In this document: piece by piece, positions 16,199 to 25,316 of the stretch
Layout of the letters: each line of letters opens with the position of its first letter
Numbering within the stretch: the stretch's first letter is position 1
Assembly (NCBI RefSeq): GCF_003063435.1
Contig: NZ_NESL01000008.1
Coordinates: forward strand, 62,001-126,000
Length of the DNA: 64,000 nucleotides
Direction: 5' to 3'
From: Limnohabitans sp. 2KL-1
GTDB lineage: Bacteria > Pseudomonadota > Gammaproteobacteria > Burkholderiales > Burkholderiaceae_C
Translations under genes and position numbers: made by a program
Notes under the pieces: model-generated
Databases searched by the model: none
What the model was told of the DNA's origin: nothing
The model's input: only the letters and a program-made list of their open reading frames with translations

Positions 16199-16591
16199 AT
16201 GTTGATTTCTTATGGTGCGGTTTTGGTAGCAGGGCTGATGCCGGTGGTGTGCGCGGGTATTGCCAAGTCCGGCTTCAAGGGCTATGACAACAGCAACCCC
16301 CGTGCCTGGTTGGCGCAGCAAACTGGCTTTCGGGCGCGTGCCAATGCGGCGCAAGCCAACTGTTTTGAGGCGTTTCCCTTTTTTGCAGTGGGCGTTGTGT
16401 TGGCGTTGCTGACCGGCGTAGACCCCCACCGGGTGGACGCGATGTCGATCTTTTTCATCGTGGCCCGTGTGGCCTATGTGGTTTGTTATGTGAGCGACAA
16501 AGCCAAATGGCGCACCATGGTCTGGTCGGCGGCCTATTTGACGGTCGTGGCTTTGTATGCGATGGCCATGCTGAATTTGCAAATGAGTTGA
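16199..16591 (+). CDS. MAPEG family membrane protein
   Basis: A 130-aa four-helix membrane protein of the MAPEG superfamily (eicosanoid/glutathione metabolism-like). The bacterial signature is clear: NPRAWLAQQTGFRARANAAQANCFEAFPFFAVGV in two stretches (about residues 33-66), with the conserved Arg, Asn and Glu, plus a DKAKWRTMVW segment before the last helix. Bacterial members are mostly uncharacterised. It is a single gene between the terminator at 16133 and tRNA-Leu. Confidence 0.9.
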   Translation: MLISYGAVLVAGLMPVVCAGIAKSGFKGYDNSNPRAWLAQQTGFRARANAAQANCFEAFPFFAVGVVLALLTGVDPHRVDAMSIFFIVARVAYVVCYVSDKAKWRTMVWSAAYLTVVALYAMAMLNLQMS

Positions 16592-16630
16592 GTCTGGAAA
16601 AGACCGTTCTCAAGGCACAATAGAGCCTCT

Positions 16631-16722
16631 GCCCCGGTGGTGAAACTGGTAGACACACCGGACTTAAAATCCGTTGCTTCCTTAAAAGGGGCGTGCCGGT
16701 TCGATTCCGGCTCGGGGCACCA
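16631..16722 (+). tRNA. tRNA-Leu (anticodon UAA)
   Basis: 92 nt with a long variable arm, as expected of a class II tRNA. Acceptor arms GCCCCGG / CTCGGGGC, anticodon loop CTTAAAA, T-loop GTTCGATTC and an encoded CCA end are present. Confidence 0.95.
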
Positions 16723-16742
16723 AAGTACACAAAAGCATCATC

Positions 16743-17375
16743 ATGAACCACGACAACGCACCGCTTGAAATCCACGTGCATGGTGATGTGCCGATCAAAC
16801 CCGGCACCGACATCAAATCCATTCAGGAAGCACTCAAACCGCTTTGGCATTACGCAGGAGCGAGGACCCTGAGTGAGGGGTCTCTCAGTCTTTACGAAGA
16901 AGAGCCTGGCATCCGCTTCGATGCCGGCAGTCAGCGTCTGCAAATGTGCTGGACGGTGCGTGGGGATGAAGATTTCCGCATGGTCATGGATGACCTTTGC
17001 ATGAACCTCAACGAGTTGTCGGCCTCGGGTACGCAAATCGAGGTCACTTTTTACGACACCGAATTCGACGATGAGGACGAAGCCAGCGGAGCCGAATCGC
17101 GCGACGATTTCGTGATGCTGTTTGTCGGACCCGATCCGGGGGCCATCATGCAGGCCCAGCGCGACCTGTTGATCCACGATGTGGTCAACATGATGGAGCG
17201 CCACTTTGACGGTGCCGAGTTGTCGGGTGTGGTGGCCGAAATTGACAAACTGTTCAGTCAGCGCTTTGAAAACCTGGTCAGCTCGCTGGAGCTGGGCAAG
17301 CCGCCCAAGGGCTCGGGTGGCAACGGCAGTGGTGGCCACGGCGGCAGCGGTCGCCGCCCGCGTCATTTGCACTGA
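16743..17375 (+). CDS. Conserved acidic protein of unknown function (DUF6806-like)
   Basis: A 210-aa soluble protein with no signal peptide, an acidic middle (DDEDEASGAESRDD) and a glycine/arginine-rich tail after residue 190. From memory it matches a Burkholderiales family annotated DUF6806 (EIHVHG start, EEEPGI, MCWTVRGDEDFR, MMERHFDGAELSGVVAEID); that name could not be checked. No catalytic motif is seen. It starts 20 bp after tRNA-Leu, so it may be read from the tRNA promoter, and it ends 11 bp before the transporter gene. Confidence 0.7.
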   Translation: MNHDNAPLEIHVHGDVPIKPGTDIKSIQEALKPLWHYAGARTLSEGSLSLYEEEPGIRFDAGSQRLQMCWTVRGDEDFRMVMDDLCMNLNELSASGTQIEVTFYDTEFDDEDEASGAESRDDFVMLFVGPDPGAIMQAQRDLLIHDVVNMMERHFDGAELSGVVAEIDKLFSQRFENLVSSLELGKPPKGSGGNGSGGHGGSGRRPRHLH

Positions 17376-17386
17376 AGCTCAGCGTC

Positions 17387-18694
17387 ATGAAGTCCTTGTT
17401 GACGCGCGACGCCCTGAACCCCGGTGTTCGGCTGCGTGAGGTGTTTGGCTGGGCGATGTACGACTTCGCCAATTCGGGTTACACCACGGTGGTCATCACG
17501 GCGGTGTTTGCCGCTTATTTTGTGGGCGGTGTGGCGCAAGGCGCTGATTGGGCCACGCTGGCCTGGACCGCTGGCCTGAGCGTGTCCTATGCCATCGTGA
17601 TGCTGACCATGCCAGGCCTGGGGGCATGGGCAGACCGCACGGCGGGCAAGAAGCGTTTGTTGATGGTCGTGACGGCCGCTTGCGTGCTGAGCACCGCTGC
17701 GCTGGCGCTGGTTGGGCCAGGGCAGGTGGCTTTGGGGCTGGGCTTGTTGATCCTTTCCAACACTTTCTTTTCTTATGGCGAGTCGCTGACCGCTTCTTTC
17801 TTGCCCGAATTGGCCAAACCTGAGGCCATGGGCCGCGTCAGCGGTTGGGGCTGGTCGCTGGGTTACATCGGCGGCATGCTGACGCTGGGTGTTTGCCTGG
17901 CGTACGTGCTGGCCGCCCAGTCGCGGGGCGAAAGTGGCAGCCAGTTTGTGCCGGTGACCATGCTGATCACAGCGCTGGTTTATGGCGGCGCGGCCTGCGT
18001 GACGTTTGCCTTGCTGCGTGAGCATTCACCGCCTTTGCCCGATGCACCGGTGGTGGGCATGTTGCAAAGTCTGCGGCAACTGCGGCAGACCTTGCGCAAT
18101 GCACGTCCTTACAAGGACTTCGTCAGCCTGATGGCCTGTGCGGTGGCTTATCAAGGTGGGGTGGCGGTGGCGATCTCACTGGCGGCCATTTACGCCGAGC
18201 AGGTGATTGGGTTTCAGCCGCAAGAGACCATGGTGTTGATTTTTGTGCTCAACATCGCCGCCTTTGTCGGTGCCTTTGTGTTTGGCTACGCCCAGGACCG
18301 TATTGGCCACAAGCTGGCTTTGGCGCTGACCTTGCTGGGCTGGATCCTGACCTGTTTGATCGCGGCCTTTTCCAGCACCAAAGAGGTCTTCTGGTGGGCT
18401 GCGGCCATTGCCGGGGTGTGCATGGGCTCCAGCCAGTCTTCTGGGCGTGCCATGGCCGGCCTGATGGTGCCGCCGCATCGCTTGGGTGAGTTTTTTGGTT
18501 TGTGGACTTTTGCCATTCGACTGGCCAGCATCCTTGGGCCTTTGAGCTATGGCCTGATCACTTGGCTGAGCGGTGGCAACCAGCGTCTGGCCATCGGCTC
18601 CACCTCCCTGTTGTTTGTGCTGGGCCTGGTGTTGCTGATGCCGGTCAATGTGGCGCGAGGGCGTCGCATGGCGCTGGGGCAGGGCGCAGACTGA
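17387..18694 (+). CDS. UMF1/Atg22-type MFS transporter
   Basis: A 435-aa protein with about 12 membrane segments. The N-terminus carries the UMF1 family signature GWAMYDFANSGYTTVVITAVF, and the loop DRTAGKKR after the second segment fits the MFS loop 2-3 position. FSYGESLTASFLPELA and GRVSGWGWSLGYIGG are also typical. Atg22-like proteins export amino acids in yeast; the bacterial substrate is unknown. It follows the acidic DUF protein closely and converges with murI, leaving 28 bp between the stops. Confidence 0.9.
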   Translation: MKSLLTRDALNPGVRLREVFGWAMYDFANSGYTTVVITAVFAAYFVGGVAQGADWATLAWTAGLSVSYAIVMLTMPGLGAWADRTAGKKRLLMVVTAACVLSTAALALVGPGQVALGLGLLILSNTFFSYGESLTASFLPELAKPEAMGRVSGWGWSLGYIGGMLTLGVCLAYVLAAQSRGESGSQFVPVTMLITALVYGGAACVTFALLREHSPPLPDAPVVGMLQSLRQLRQTLRNARPYKDFVSLMACAVAYQGGVAVAISLAAIYAEQVIGFQPQETMVLIFVLNIAAFVGAFVFGYAQDRIGHKLALALTLLGWILTCLIAAFSSTKEVFWWAAAIAGVCMGSSQSSGRAMAGLMVPPHRLGEFFGLWTFAIRLASILGPLSYGLITWLSGGNQRLAIGSTSLLFVLGLVLLMPVNVARGRRMALGQGAD

Positions 18695-18722
18695 TCCAGA
18701 CCGCGCCCGTTGGGCCGCGCCT

Positions 18723-19592
18723 TCAAACTTGGGTTGGCGCTTTGTGGCATGCCGCATGTGGCAGACCCAGCCAGCGTTGGGATGCTGCCTGAAGGCCGTG
18801 CAAGTCACCTGTGGTGAACAAGCTCATGCGTTGCGCGGCCGATGCGGGTGCCGGGCCATGACGCAGCAGGCCGGCGGCCTCCAGCAAGCGCCGTGTTTGC
18901 CGGGCCACGGCCTCACCGGTAGATACCAGTTGCACATCGGGCCCCAGCAGCGCCCTCAGTGGCTTTTCCACAAAAACGTAATGGGTGCAGCCCAGCACCA
19001 GCGTGTCCATCTGGCCTGGGCCTGGGCCAAAAGCGCCCATGGCCGAGGTGTATTGCGCCAGCAGTGCGGCGATCCGTCCTTCGGCTTCTTTGGCTTCTTC
19101 GGCTGAGCCGGGCAGGGTGCTTTGCTCAATGGCCAGGGCCAGGCCGTTGCAGGCTTGCACCGTGAATTTGGCTTGGCCCTGTACCGAGTCGAGCAAACGC
19201 GCAAATTTGTCACTGGCCACGGTGCCCCGGGTGGCGATCACCCCAATGTGGCCCGTCTGGCTCAAGGCCACGGCGGGTTTGAGGGCGGGCTCGACCCCCA
19301 CCAGCGGCAGCAGTGGGTGCCGGGTGCGCAGCTCATGGATGGCCGCTGCGGTAGCAGTATTGCAGGCCACCACCAGCGCCTTGATCTGGTGTTGCGCCAT
19401 CAAATGATCGGCAATGGCGTGCGTGCGTTGCCGCACAAACAGATCGGTTTTTTCACCGTAAGGCGCGTGGGCGTTGTCGGCCAGGTACACGAAATGCTCG
19501 TGGGGCAGCGCGCTTTGCAGCGCCTGCAACACGCTCAGGCCGCCAATGCCGCTGTCGAAGACCCCGATGGGGTGCGAAGACGCTGCGCTCAT
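18723..19592 (-). CDS. murI: Glutamate racemase
   Basis: Converts L- to D-glutamate for peptidoglycan. The 289-aa protein has the paired catalytic cysteines: Cys77 in VVACNTATAAA and the later one in LVLGCTHYVF. The N-terminal GVFDSGIGGLSVL is also diagnostic. A 20-residue insert around the middle (SAEEAKEAEGRIAALLAQ) is slightly longer than in short homologues. It lies downstream of fumarase on the same strand but is separated by a terminator, so it probably has its own promoter. Confidence 0.95.
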   Translation of the reverse strand: MSAASSHPIGVFDSGIGGLSVLQALQSALPHEHFVYLADNAHAPYGEKTDLFVRQRTHAIADHLMAQHQIKALVVACNTATAAAIHELRTRHPLLPLVGVEPALKPAVALSQTGHIGVIATRGTVASDKFARLLDSVQGQAKFTVQACNGLALAIEQSTLPGSAEEAKEAEGRIAALLAQYTSAMGAFGPGPGQMDTLVLGCTHYVFVEKPLRALLGPDVQLVSTGEAVARQTRRLLEAAGLLRHGPAPASAAQRMSLFTTGDLHGLQAASQRWLGLPHAACHKAPTQV

Positions 19593-19626
19593 GTCAGGGC
19601 AGTTCGTGCAAAGCGGTGTGCATTTG

Positions 19627-19652
19627 AAAAAAAGGCCGCGTCAGCGGCCTTT
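19627..19652 (-). terminator. Intrinsic terminator of the fumarase gene
   Basis: On the minus strand AAAGGCCGC / GCGGCCTTT pairs around a TGAC loop and runs into a T tract (seven A bases on the plus strand). Confidence 0.82.
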
Positions 19653-19680
19653 CTGGCAAGTGGCCCATCAAAGTGGCCCA

Positions 19681-21234
19681 TCAGCCAGCCGTCACGCCAA
19701 TGCCCTTGAACTCGCCGGTGGCGATGCGCTTTTGCCATTCGGCAGGTCCCGTGATGTGGGCGCTGGTGCCGCCCGCGTCCACTGCCACCGTCACGGGCAT
19801 GTCCACCACGTCAAATTCGTAGATGGCTTCCATGCCCATGTCGGCAAAGCCCACGACCTGGGCGTGCTTGATGGCTTTGGACACGAGGTAGGCCGCACCG
19901 CCCACGGCCATCAGGTAAGCGCTCTTGTGCTTCTTGATGGCTTCGATGGCGACCGGGCCGCGCTCGGCCTTGCCGATCATGGCGATCAGGCCGGTGTTGG
20001 CCAGCATCATCTCGGTGAAGCCGTCCATGCGGGTGGCTGTAGTGGGGCCTGCGGGGCCCACGGCCTCGTCGCCCACGGGGTCCACCGGGCCCACGTAATA
20101 GATCACGCGGTTGGTGAAGTCCACGGGCAGTTTTTCGCCCTTGGCCAGCATGTCCTGGATGCGTTTGTGCGCAGCGTCACGGCCGGTGAGCATCTTGCCG
20201 TTGAGCAACAGGGTCTGGCCAGGTTTCCAGGCAGCGACTTGCTCGGGTGTCAGGGTGTTCAGGTCCACGCGCTGGCTTTTCTCGGTGTCGGCCGTCCAGC
20301 CCACGTTGGGCCACAGGTCCAGCGAAGGCGCTTCCAAATAAGTGGGGCCTGAGCCGTCGAGCACAAAGTGCGCGTGGCGCGTGGCGGCGCAGTTGGGGAT
20401 CATGGCCACAGGCTTGCTGGCCGCGTGGGTGGGGTACATCTTGATCTTGATGTCGAGCACGGTGGTGAGACCGCCCAAGCCCTGCGCGCCAATGCCCAAG
20501 GCGTTGACCTTGTGGTACAGCTCCAGGCGCATTTCTTCGACTTGGTCGAGCTTTTCGCCCTTGCTGGATTTTTCGAGCAGCTGGTACATGTCCAGGTCGT
20601 CCATCAAGCTTTCTTTGGCCAGCAGCACCGCTTTTTCGGCCGTGCCGCCAATGCCGATGCCCAGCATGCCGGGCGGGCACCAGCCAGCACCCATGGTGGG
20701 CACGGTTTTGAGCACCCAGTCCACGATGCTGTCGCCGGGGTTGAGCATGATCAACTTGGACTTGTTTTCGCTGCCGCCGCCTTTGGCGGCTACGGTCACG
20801 TGCACATGGTGGCCGGGCACGATCTTGGTGAAGATCACAGCAGGGGTGTTGTCCTTGGTGTTTTTGCGGTTGAAGTGCGGGTCCGACACGACCGATGCAC
20901 GCAGCATGTTGTCGGCATAGTTGTAGCCACGGCGCACGCCTTCGTTGACTGCGTCTTCCAGGCTGCCGGTGAAGCCGTCGAACTTCACATCCATGCCCAC
21001 TTCAAGGAACACGTTCACGATGCCCGTGTCCTGGCAAATCGGGCGGTGGCCGAAGGCGCTCATCTTGCTGTTGGTCAGGATCTGCGCAATCGCGTCCTTG
21101 GCGGCCGGGCTTTGCTCGCGCTCATAAGCGCTGGCCAGGTGCGAGATGAAGTCAGCCGGGTGGTAGTAGCTGATGTACTGCAGCGCGGCGGCGACGGATT
21201 CGATCAGGTCGTCTTGTTTGATCAGTGTGGTCAT
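19681..21234 (-). CDS. Class I (4Fe-4S) fumarate hydratase
   Basis: Interconverts fumarate and malate in the TCA cycle. At 517 aa it is the iron-sulfur class I type, not the FumC type. Cluster cysteines are seen at Cys67 (RPICQDTG), in GAGWCPPGMLGIG and in MIPNCAATRHAHF. The C-terminal beta domain keeps GPTTATRMDGF and SAHITGPAEW. The enzyme is oxygen- and iron-sensitive, which fits the iron-uptake and peroxidase genes elsewhere in the window, though that link is inferred. It is a single gene with its own terminator. Confidence 0.95.
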   Translation of the reverse strand: MTTLIKQDDLIESVAAALQYISYYHPADFISHLASAYEREQSPAAKDAIAQILTNSKMSAFGHRPICQDTGIVNVFLEVGMDVKFDGFTGSLEDAVNEGVRRGYNYADNMLRASVVSDPHFNRKNTKDNTPAVIFTKIVPGHHVHVTVAAKGGGSENKSKLIMLNPGDSIVDWVLKTVPTMGAGWCPPGMLGIGIGGTAEKAVLLAKESLMDDLDMYQLLEKSSKGEKLDQVEEMRLELYHKVNALGIGAQGLGGLTTVLDIKIKMYPTHAASKPVAMIPNCAATRHAHFVLDGSGPTYLEAPSLDLWPNVGWTADTEKSQRVDLNTLTPEQVAAWKPGQTLLLNGKMLTGRDAAHKRIQDMLAKGEKLPVDFTNRVIYYVGPVDPVGDEAVGPAGPTTATRMDGFTEMMLANTGLIAMIGKAERGPVAIEAIKKHKSAYLMAVGGAAYLVSKAIKHAQVVGFADMGMEAIYEFDVVDMPVTVAVDAGGTSAHITGPAEWQKRIATGEFKGIGVTAG

Positions 21235-21311
21235 GGTGGTGTGGGTCCCGTGAAAATCAAAAACCAGGTGTTGTCAGGCGCTGTTGGGCGCTGTAGGGCG
21301 CTGTGAGGTGC

Positions 21312-21911
21312 TCAGTGGGCCTTGTCGTGGTGCGACATCAGGCGGTCAGCGTAGGCAATGGCGATGGCGCTGAGCAGGAAAGCCATGTGGATGAGGGTCT
21401 GCCACATCAGCACTTTTTCGTCGTAGTTGGCGGCGTTGATGAAGGTCTTGAGCAGGTGGATCGAGCTGATGCCGATGATGGCTGTGCCCAGCTTGACCTT
21501 GAGCACCGAGGCGTTGACATGGCTCAGCCATTCAGGTTGGTCTGGGTGGCCCTCCAGGTTCAGGCGCGAGACAAAGGTTTCGTAACCGCCCACGATGACC
21601 ATGATCAGCAAGTTGGAGATCATGACCACGTCAATCAGCGCAAGCACGACCAACATGATCACGGTTTCGTTCAGGGCGGTCAGCTGCACATCGGCTTTGT
21701 AACCAATGCTGCTGACCAAAGCTTGCAGTGCGGTCTGACTGCCAAAGGCGGCTTCCAGCAAATGCACCAGCTCCACCCAGAAATGGAACACATACACCGC
21801 TTGCGCAGCAATCAGGCCCAGGTACAAAGGCAATTGCAACCATCGGCTGGCGAAGATGAAACTGCTCAGAGGGCTCAAGGAATTTTTTTGTGAGGGATTG
21901 GGTTTGGACAT
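21312..21911 (-). CDS. UPF0114 (YqhA-like) membrane protein
   Basis: About 199 aa with three to four membrane segments. [20 protein letters not shown], the [22 protein letters not shown] block and [19 protein letters not shown] are typical of UPF0114/TIGR00645. Function is unknown in the family. The start MSKPNPSQK (21911) is preferred over an in-frame ATG 36 bases upstream because it gives the usual length. It is divergent from acs. Confidence 0.88.
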   Translation of the reverse strand: MSKPNPSQKNSLSPLSSFIFASRWLQLPLYLGLIAAQAVYVFHFWVELVHLLEAAFGSQTALQALVSSIGYKADVQLTALNETVIMLVVLALIDVVMISNLLIMVIVGGYETFVSRLNLEGHPDQPEWLSHVNASVLKVKLGTAIIGISSIHLLKTFINAANYDEKVLMWQTLIHMAFLLSAIAIAYADRLMSHHDKAH

Positions 21912-22084
21912 GATTTTCCTGAGTGGGAAGTCCGCGACTTCGGGCAAACCCGGATTTTAGGGCTTAGATCATTGCTTCCGTGTGAAGGCCGTGCAAGTCT
22001 GATGTCAGTCAGTGCTTTGTAAGAGCGAACGCCGACATTTGCAGCAGTTTCAAAAAACGCCCTGTCATTGAGGAGACAAATCAG

Positions 22085-24046
22085 ATGAGTGCCACCATTT
22101 ACCAACCCAGCGCAGACTTCGTCAAAAACGCGAATATTTCCGGCATGGCCGCCTACCAGGCACTGTGCAAAGAAGCCGAAACCGACTACCAAGGTTTTTG
22201 GGGCCGTCTTGCCAAAGAGCTGATCACCTGGAAGACGCCTTTCACCAAGGTGCTCGACGAATCCAACGCGCCTTTCTTCAAGTGGTTCGAAGACGGCACT
22301 TTGAACGCTTCTTACAACTGCCTGGACCGCAACGTTGAAAAAGGCCTAGGCGACAAGACCGCCATCATTTTTGAAGCCGATGGCGGCGAAGTGACCAAAG
22401 TCACCTACAGCCAGTTGCTGGCCAAGACCTGCCAATACGCCAACGCGCTCAAATCCCTGGGCATCCAAAAGGGTGACCGCGTGGTCATCTACATCTCCAT
22501 GTCGATTGACGGCGTGGCCGCCATGCAAGCTTGCGCCCGCATCGGCGCCACCCACTCGGTGGTGTTCGGTGGCTTCTCTGCCCAGTCGCTGCGTGACCGC
22601 ATCGAAGACACCGGCGCTGTCGCCGTCATCACCGCTGACCACCAAGTGCGCGGTGGCAAGCAACTGCCTTTGAAGTCCATCGTTGATGAAGCCCTGTCTT
22701 TGGGTGGCTGCGAGGCCATCAAGAACGTGCTGGTCGTCAAGCGCTCGGGTTCCGAGATCGCCATGACCGCAGGCCGTGACCTGTGGATGGCCGACGTGGC
22801 CGACCAACAGGCCACCACCTGCGAGCCAGAGTGGGTGAGCGCAGAGCACCCTTTGTTCTTGCTCTACACATCGGGCTCCACCGGCAAGCCCAAAGGCGTG
22901 CAACACAGCACCGGCGGCTATTTGCTGCATGCCGCTTTGACCACAAAATGGACCTTCGACCTGAAGGCAGACGACGTGTTCTGGTGCACCGCCGACATCG
23001 GTTGGGTCACAGGCCACACCTACATCACCTACGGCCCCCTGGCTTTGGGCGGCACCGAAATCGTGTTCGAAGGCGTGCCCACATACCCCGACGCTGGCCG
23101 CTTCTGGAAGATGATTCAGGACCACAAAGCTACCATCTTCTACACCGCGCCCACCGCCATCCGCTCGCTGATCAAAGCCGCTGAAGCCAACGATGCGGTG
23201 CACCCCAAGAGTTACGACCTCTCCAGCCTGCGTTTGCTGGGTTCGGTCGGCGAGCCGATCAACCCTGCCGCATGGGAGTGGTACCACCAGCACGTCGGTG
23301 GCGGCAATTGCCCCATCGTCGACACCTTCTGGCAAACCGAAACCGGTGGCCACATGATCACCCCGCTGCCTGGCGTCACGCCCATGGTGCCCGGTTCTTG
23401 CACACTGCCGTTCCCCGGTATCCAGGCCGCTATCGTGAGCGAAACCGGTGACGACATGCCCAATGGCCAAGGCGGCATTTTGGTCGTCAAGCGCCCATGG
23501 CCTTCCATGATCCGCAACATCTGGGGCGACCCTGAGCGCTTCAAGAAGAGCTACTACCCTGAAGACTTCAAGGGCAAGTACTACTTGGCTGGCGACGGCG
23601 CGATCCGCGACGAGAAAACCGGTTACTTCACCATCACCGGCCGCATCGACGATGTGCTGAACGTGTCGGGTCACCGCATGGGCACGATGGAAATCGAATC
23701 GGCCCTGGTCAGCTGCACCGAGCTGGTGGCCGAAGCCGCTGTGGTGGGCCGCCCTGACGACACGACGGGTGAGGCGATTTGCGCCTTCGTGGTGCTCAAG
23801 CGTGCACTGCCCAATGGCGACGAAGGCAAAGCGATTGCCAAGCAACTGCGCGACCACATCGCCAAGGAAATCGGCCCCATCGCCAAGCCCAAGGACATCC
23901 GCTTTGGCGAGAACCTGCCCAAGACCCGTTCGGGCAAGATCATGCGCCGCCTGCTGCGCTCGCTGGCCAAAGGCGAAGAGATCACGCAGGACATCTCGAC
24001 ACTGGAGAACCCCGCCATCCTGGGTCAGCTAGGTCAGGCTTATTGA
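22085..24046 (+). CDS. acs: Acetyl-CoA synthetase
   Basis: Activates acetate to acetyl-CoA through acetyl-AMP. The 653-aa length is standard. Adenylate-forming motifs are [29 protein letters not shown] and the hinge region [13 protein letters not shown]. The C-terminal lysine in [11 protein letters not shown] is the usual site of regulatory acetylation. GAGGAGACAAATCAG precedes the ATG. Codon use is notably AAG/GAC/CTG-rich, suggesting high expression. It ends in a strong bidirectional terminator. Confidence 0.97.
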   Translation: MSATIYQPSADFVKNANISGMAAYQALCKEAETDYQGFWGRLAKELITWKTPFTKVLDESNAPFFKWFEDGTLNASYNCLDRNVEKGLGDKTAIIFEADGGEVTKVTYSQLLAKTCQYANALKSLGIQKGDRVVIYISMSIDGVAAMQACARIGATHSVVFGGFSAQSLRDRIEDTGAVAVITADHQVRGGKQLPLKSIVDEALSLGGCEAIKNVLVVKRSGSEIAMTAGRDLWMADVADQQATTCEPEWVSAEHPLFLLYTSGSTGKPKGVQHSTGGYLLHAALTTKWTFDLKADDVFWCTADIGWVTGHTYITYGPLALGGTEIVFEGVPTYPDAGRFWKMIQDHKATIFYTAPTAIRSLIKAAEANDAVHPKSYDLSSLRLLGSVGEPINPAAWEWYHQHVGGGNCPIVDTFWQTETGGHMITPLPGVTPMVPGSCTLPFPGIQAAIVSETGDDMPNGQGGILVVKRPWPSMIRNIWGDPERFKKSYYPEDFKGKYYLAGDGAIRDEKTGYFTITGRIDDVLNVSGHRMGTMEIESALVSCTELVAEAAVVGRPDDTTGEAICAFVVLKRALPNGDEGKAIAKQLRDHIAKEIGPIAKPKDIRFGENLPKTRSGKIMRRLLRSLAKGEEITQDISTLENPAILGQLGQAY

Positions 24047-24080
24047 TGCCTGCGGGCTGCGCGCCCGTTGTACTCGGTAA

Positions 24081-24118
24081 AAAAGAAGAAAGGCAGCCTA
24101 GGCTGCCTTTCTTCTTTT
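24081..24118. terminator. Bidirectional intrinsic terminator between acs and the TctC gene
   Basis: A perfect 38-bp palindrome centred on CCTAGG, with A bases on the left and T bases on the right, serves both converging genes. Confidence 0.9.
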
Positions 24119-24135
24119 GTGGACATCAAAGATGC

Positions 24136-25119
24136 TCAGCCCTTCATCGCCAGCCCCAGCCGCTCGATCGTGACTTTCTCCTTTTGGAAGGTCTCGCGGA
24201 TGAACTTGGTGTATTCCTCGGTGCCCATGTAGATCACCGACTGGTCGTATTTGTCGAAGCTGGCCAGCACGGCCGGGTCTTCCAGCGTCTTTTTGAAGGC
24301 GTCGTGCAGTTTTTTGACCACGGCCGGGTCCATGCCTTTGGGGCCGCCGATGCCAAATGGTGAATCCGACACGGTGTCGTAACCCAGCTCATTGAGCGTG
24401 GGCACGTTGGGCCAGCGCTTGGTGCGCTTGCTGCCGTAGGTGGCCAGCAGGCGCAGGGTGCCCGCTTCGACATGCGGTGCCCAGCCGGTGGCGTCGCTGT
24501 GGGCGTTGATGTGACCGCCCAGCAGGGCCTGCAGGCCGTCCGAGCTGCCTTTGAATGGCACATGTGAGAGTTTGATGCCGGCCTTGCCCGCAAACTCTTC
24601 GACGGCCAGGTGCGGCGTGGTGCCGTTGCCGGTCGAGCCATAGGTGAACTTGTCGGGATTGGCTTTGGCGTAGTCCACCAAATCTTTGATGGTTTTGAAC
24701 GGCGAGTCGGCCTTGACCACGATGCCGAAGGTGTAGCCGGTCAGGCAGGCAATGTAGGTGAAGTCCTTGAGCGGGTCGAACTGCATTTTTTGCATGTGCG
24801 GCAGGCGGGCCACACCGATGGTGAACTGCGACAGCGTGTAGCCGTCGGGTGCGGCGCGTACCAACTCGTTGGGGCCGAGCATGCCGCTGGCGCCGGGCTT
24901 GTTTTCAATGATGACCTGGCTGCCCAGCGCTTTCCCGGCGCTTTCGGCCAGGGCGCGCATGACCGCGTCGCTGGAGCCGCCGGCAGGCCAGGGGCAGATC
25001 AGCTTGATGGGTTTGGCCGGAAAGGCCTGGGCTTGCGCCAGTTGCGGCCAGACCGCCACAGCGGCTGCTGCTGCCGTGGCCTGTACAAAACTTCGGCGGC
25101 TCGTGTGGGGTGCTTTCAA
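24136..25119 (-). CDS. Bug/TctC-type solute-binding protein
   Basis: A 327-aa periplasmic receptor of tripartite tricarboxylate-type uptake systems. A twin-arginine-like signal SRRSFVQATAAAAAVAV precedes the mature part. Bug signatures include PIKLICPWPAGGSSDAVMRAL, IENKPGASGMLG, AAPDGYTL and TGNGTTPHLAVEEFA. No TctA/TctB membrane partners are nearby, which is common for the large orphan Bug sets of Burkholderiales. The ligand is unknown, probably a small carboxylate. Confidence 0.92.
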   Translation of the reverse strand: MKAPHTSRRSFVQATAAAAAVAVWPQLAQAQAFPAKPIKLICPWPAGGSSDAVMRALAESAGKALGSQVIIENKPGASGMLGPNELVRAAPDGYTLSQFTIGVARLPHMQKMQFDPLKDFTYIACLTGYTFGIVVKADSPFKTIKDLVDYAKANPDKFTYGSTGNGTTPHLAVEEFAGKAGIKLSHVPFKGSSDGLQALLGGHINAHSDATGWAPHVEAGTLRLLATYGSKRTKRWPNVPTLNELGYDTVSDSPFGIGGPKGMDPAVVKKLHDAFKKTLEDPAVLASFDKYDQSVIYMGTEEYTKFIRETFQKEKVTIERLGLAMKG

Positions 25120-25233
25120 TGCGTTCTCCTTAAGGGGGCAGTGGTTGGTGCCTGCTGTAGACCCTCTGATTCAAAAAGAACTGGCCCAAGCCGACAAGAG
25201 GGCAAACCTTGAGCGGATGCATTTGCCGTCACT

Positions 25234-25272
25234 TGTGGGACTTCCATTGGCGAGCAGGGGCTCGCTCCCACA
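25234..25272. repeat. REP-like element A
   Basis: TGTGGGA ... TCCCACA ends enclose GCGAGC-aggg-GCTCGC. It lies upstream of the TctC gene and downstream of ggt, and belongs to a family with copies at 27270, 32541, 34365 and 59928. Confidence 0.7.
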
Positions 25273-25316
25273 GCGGCAAGCCCAAGGCTTGCCAGCACAA
25301 AGGCTGGCGCTTGTGT

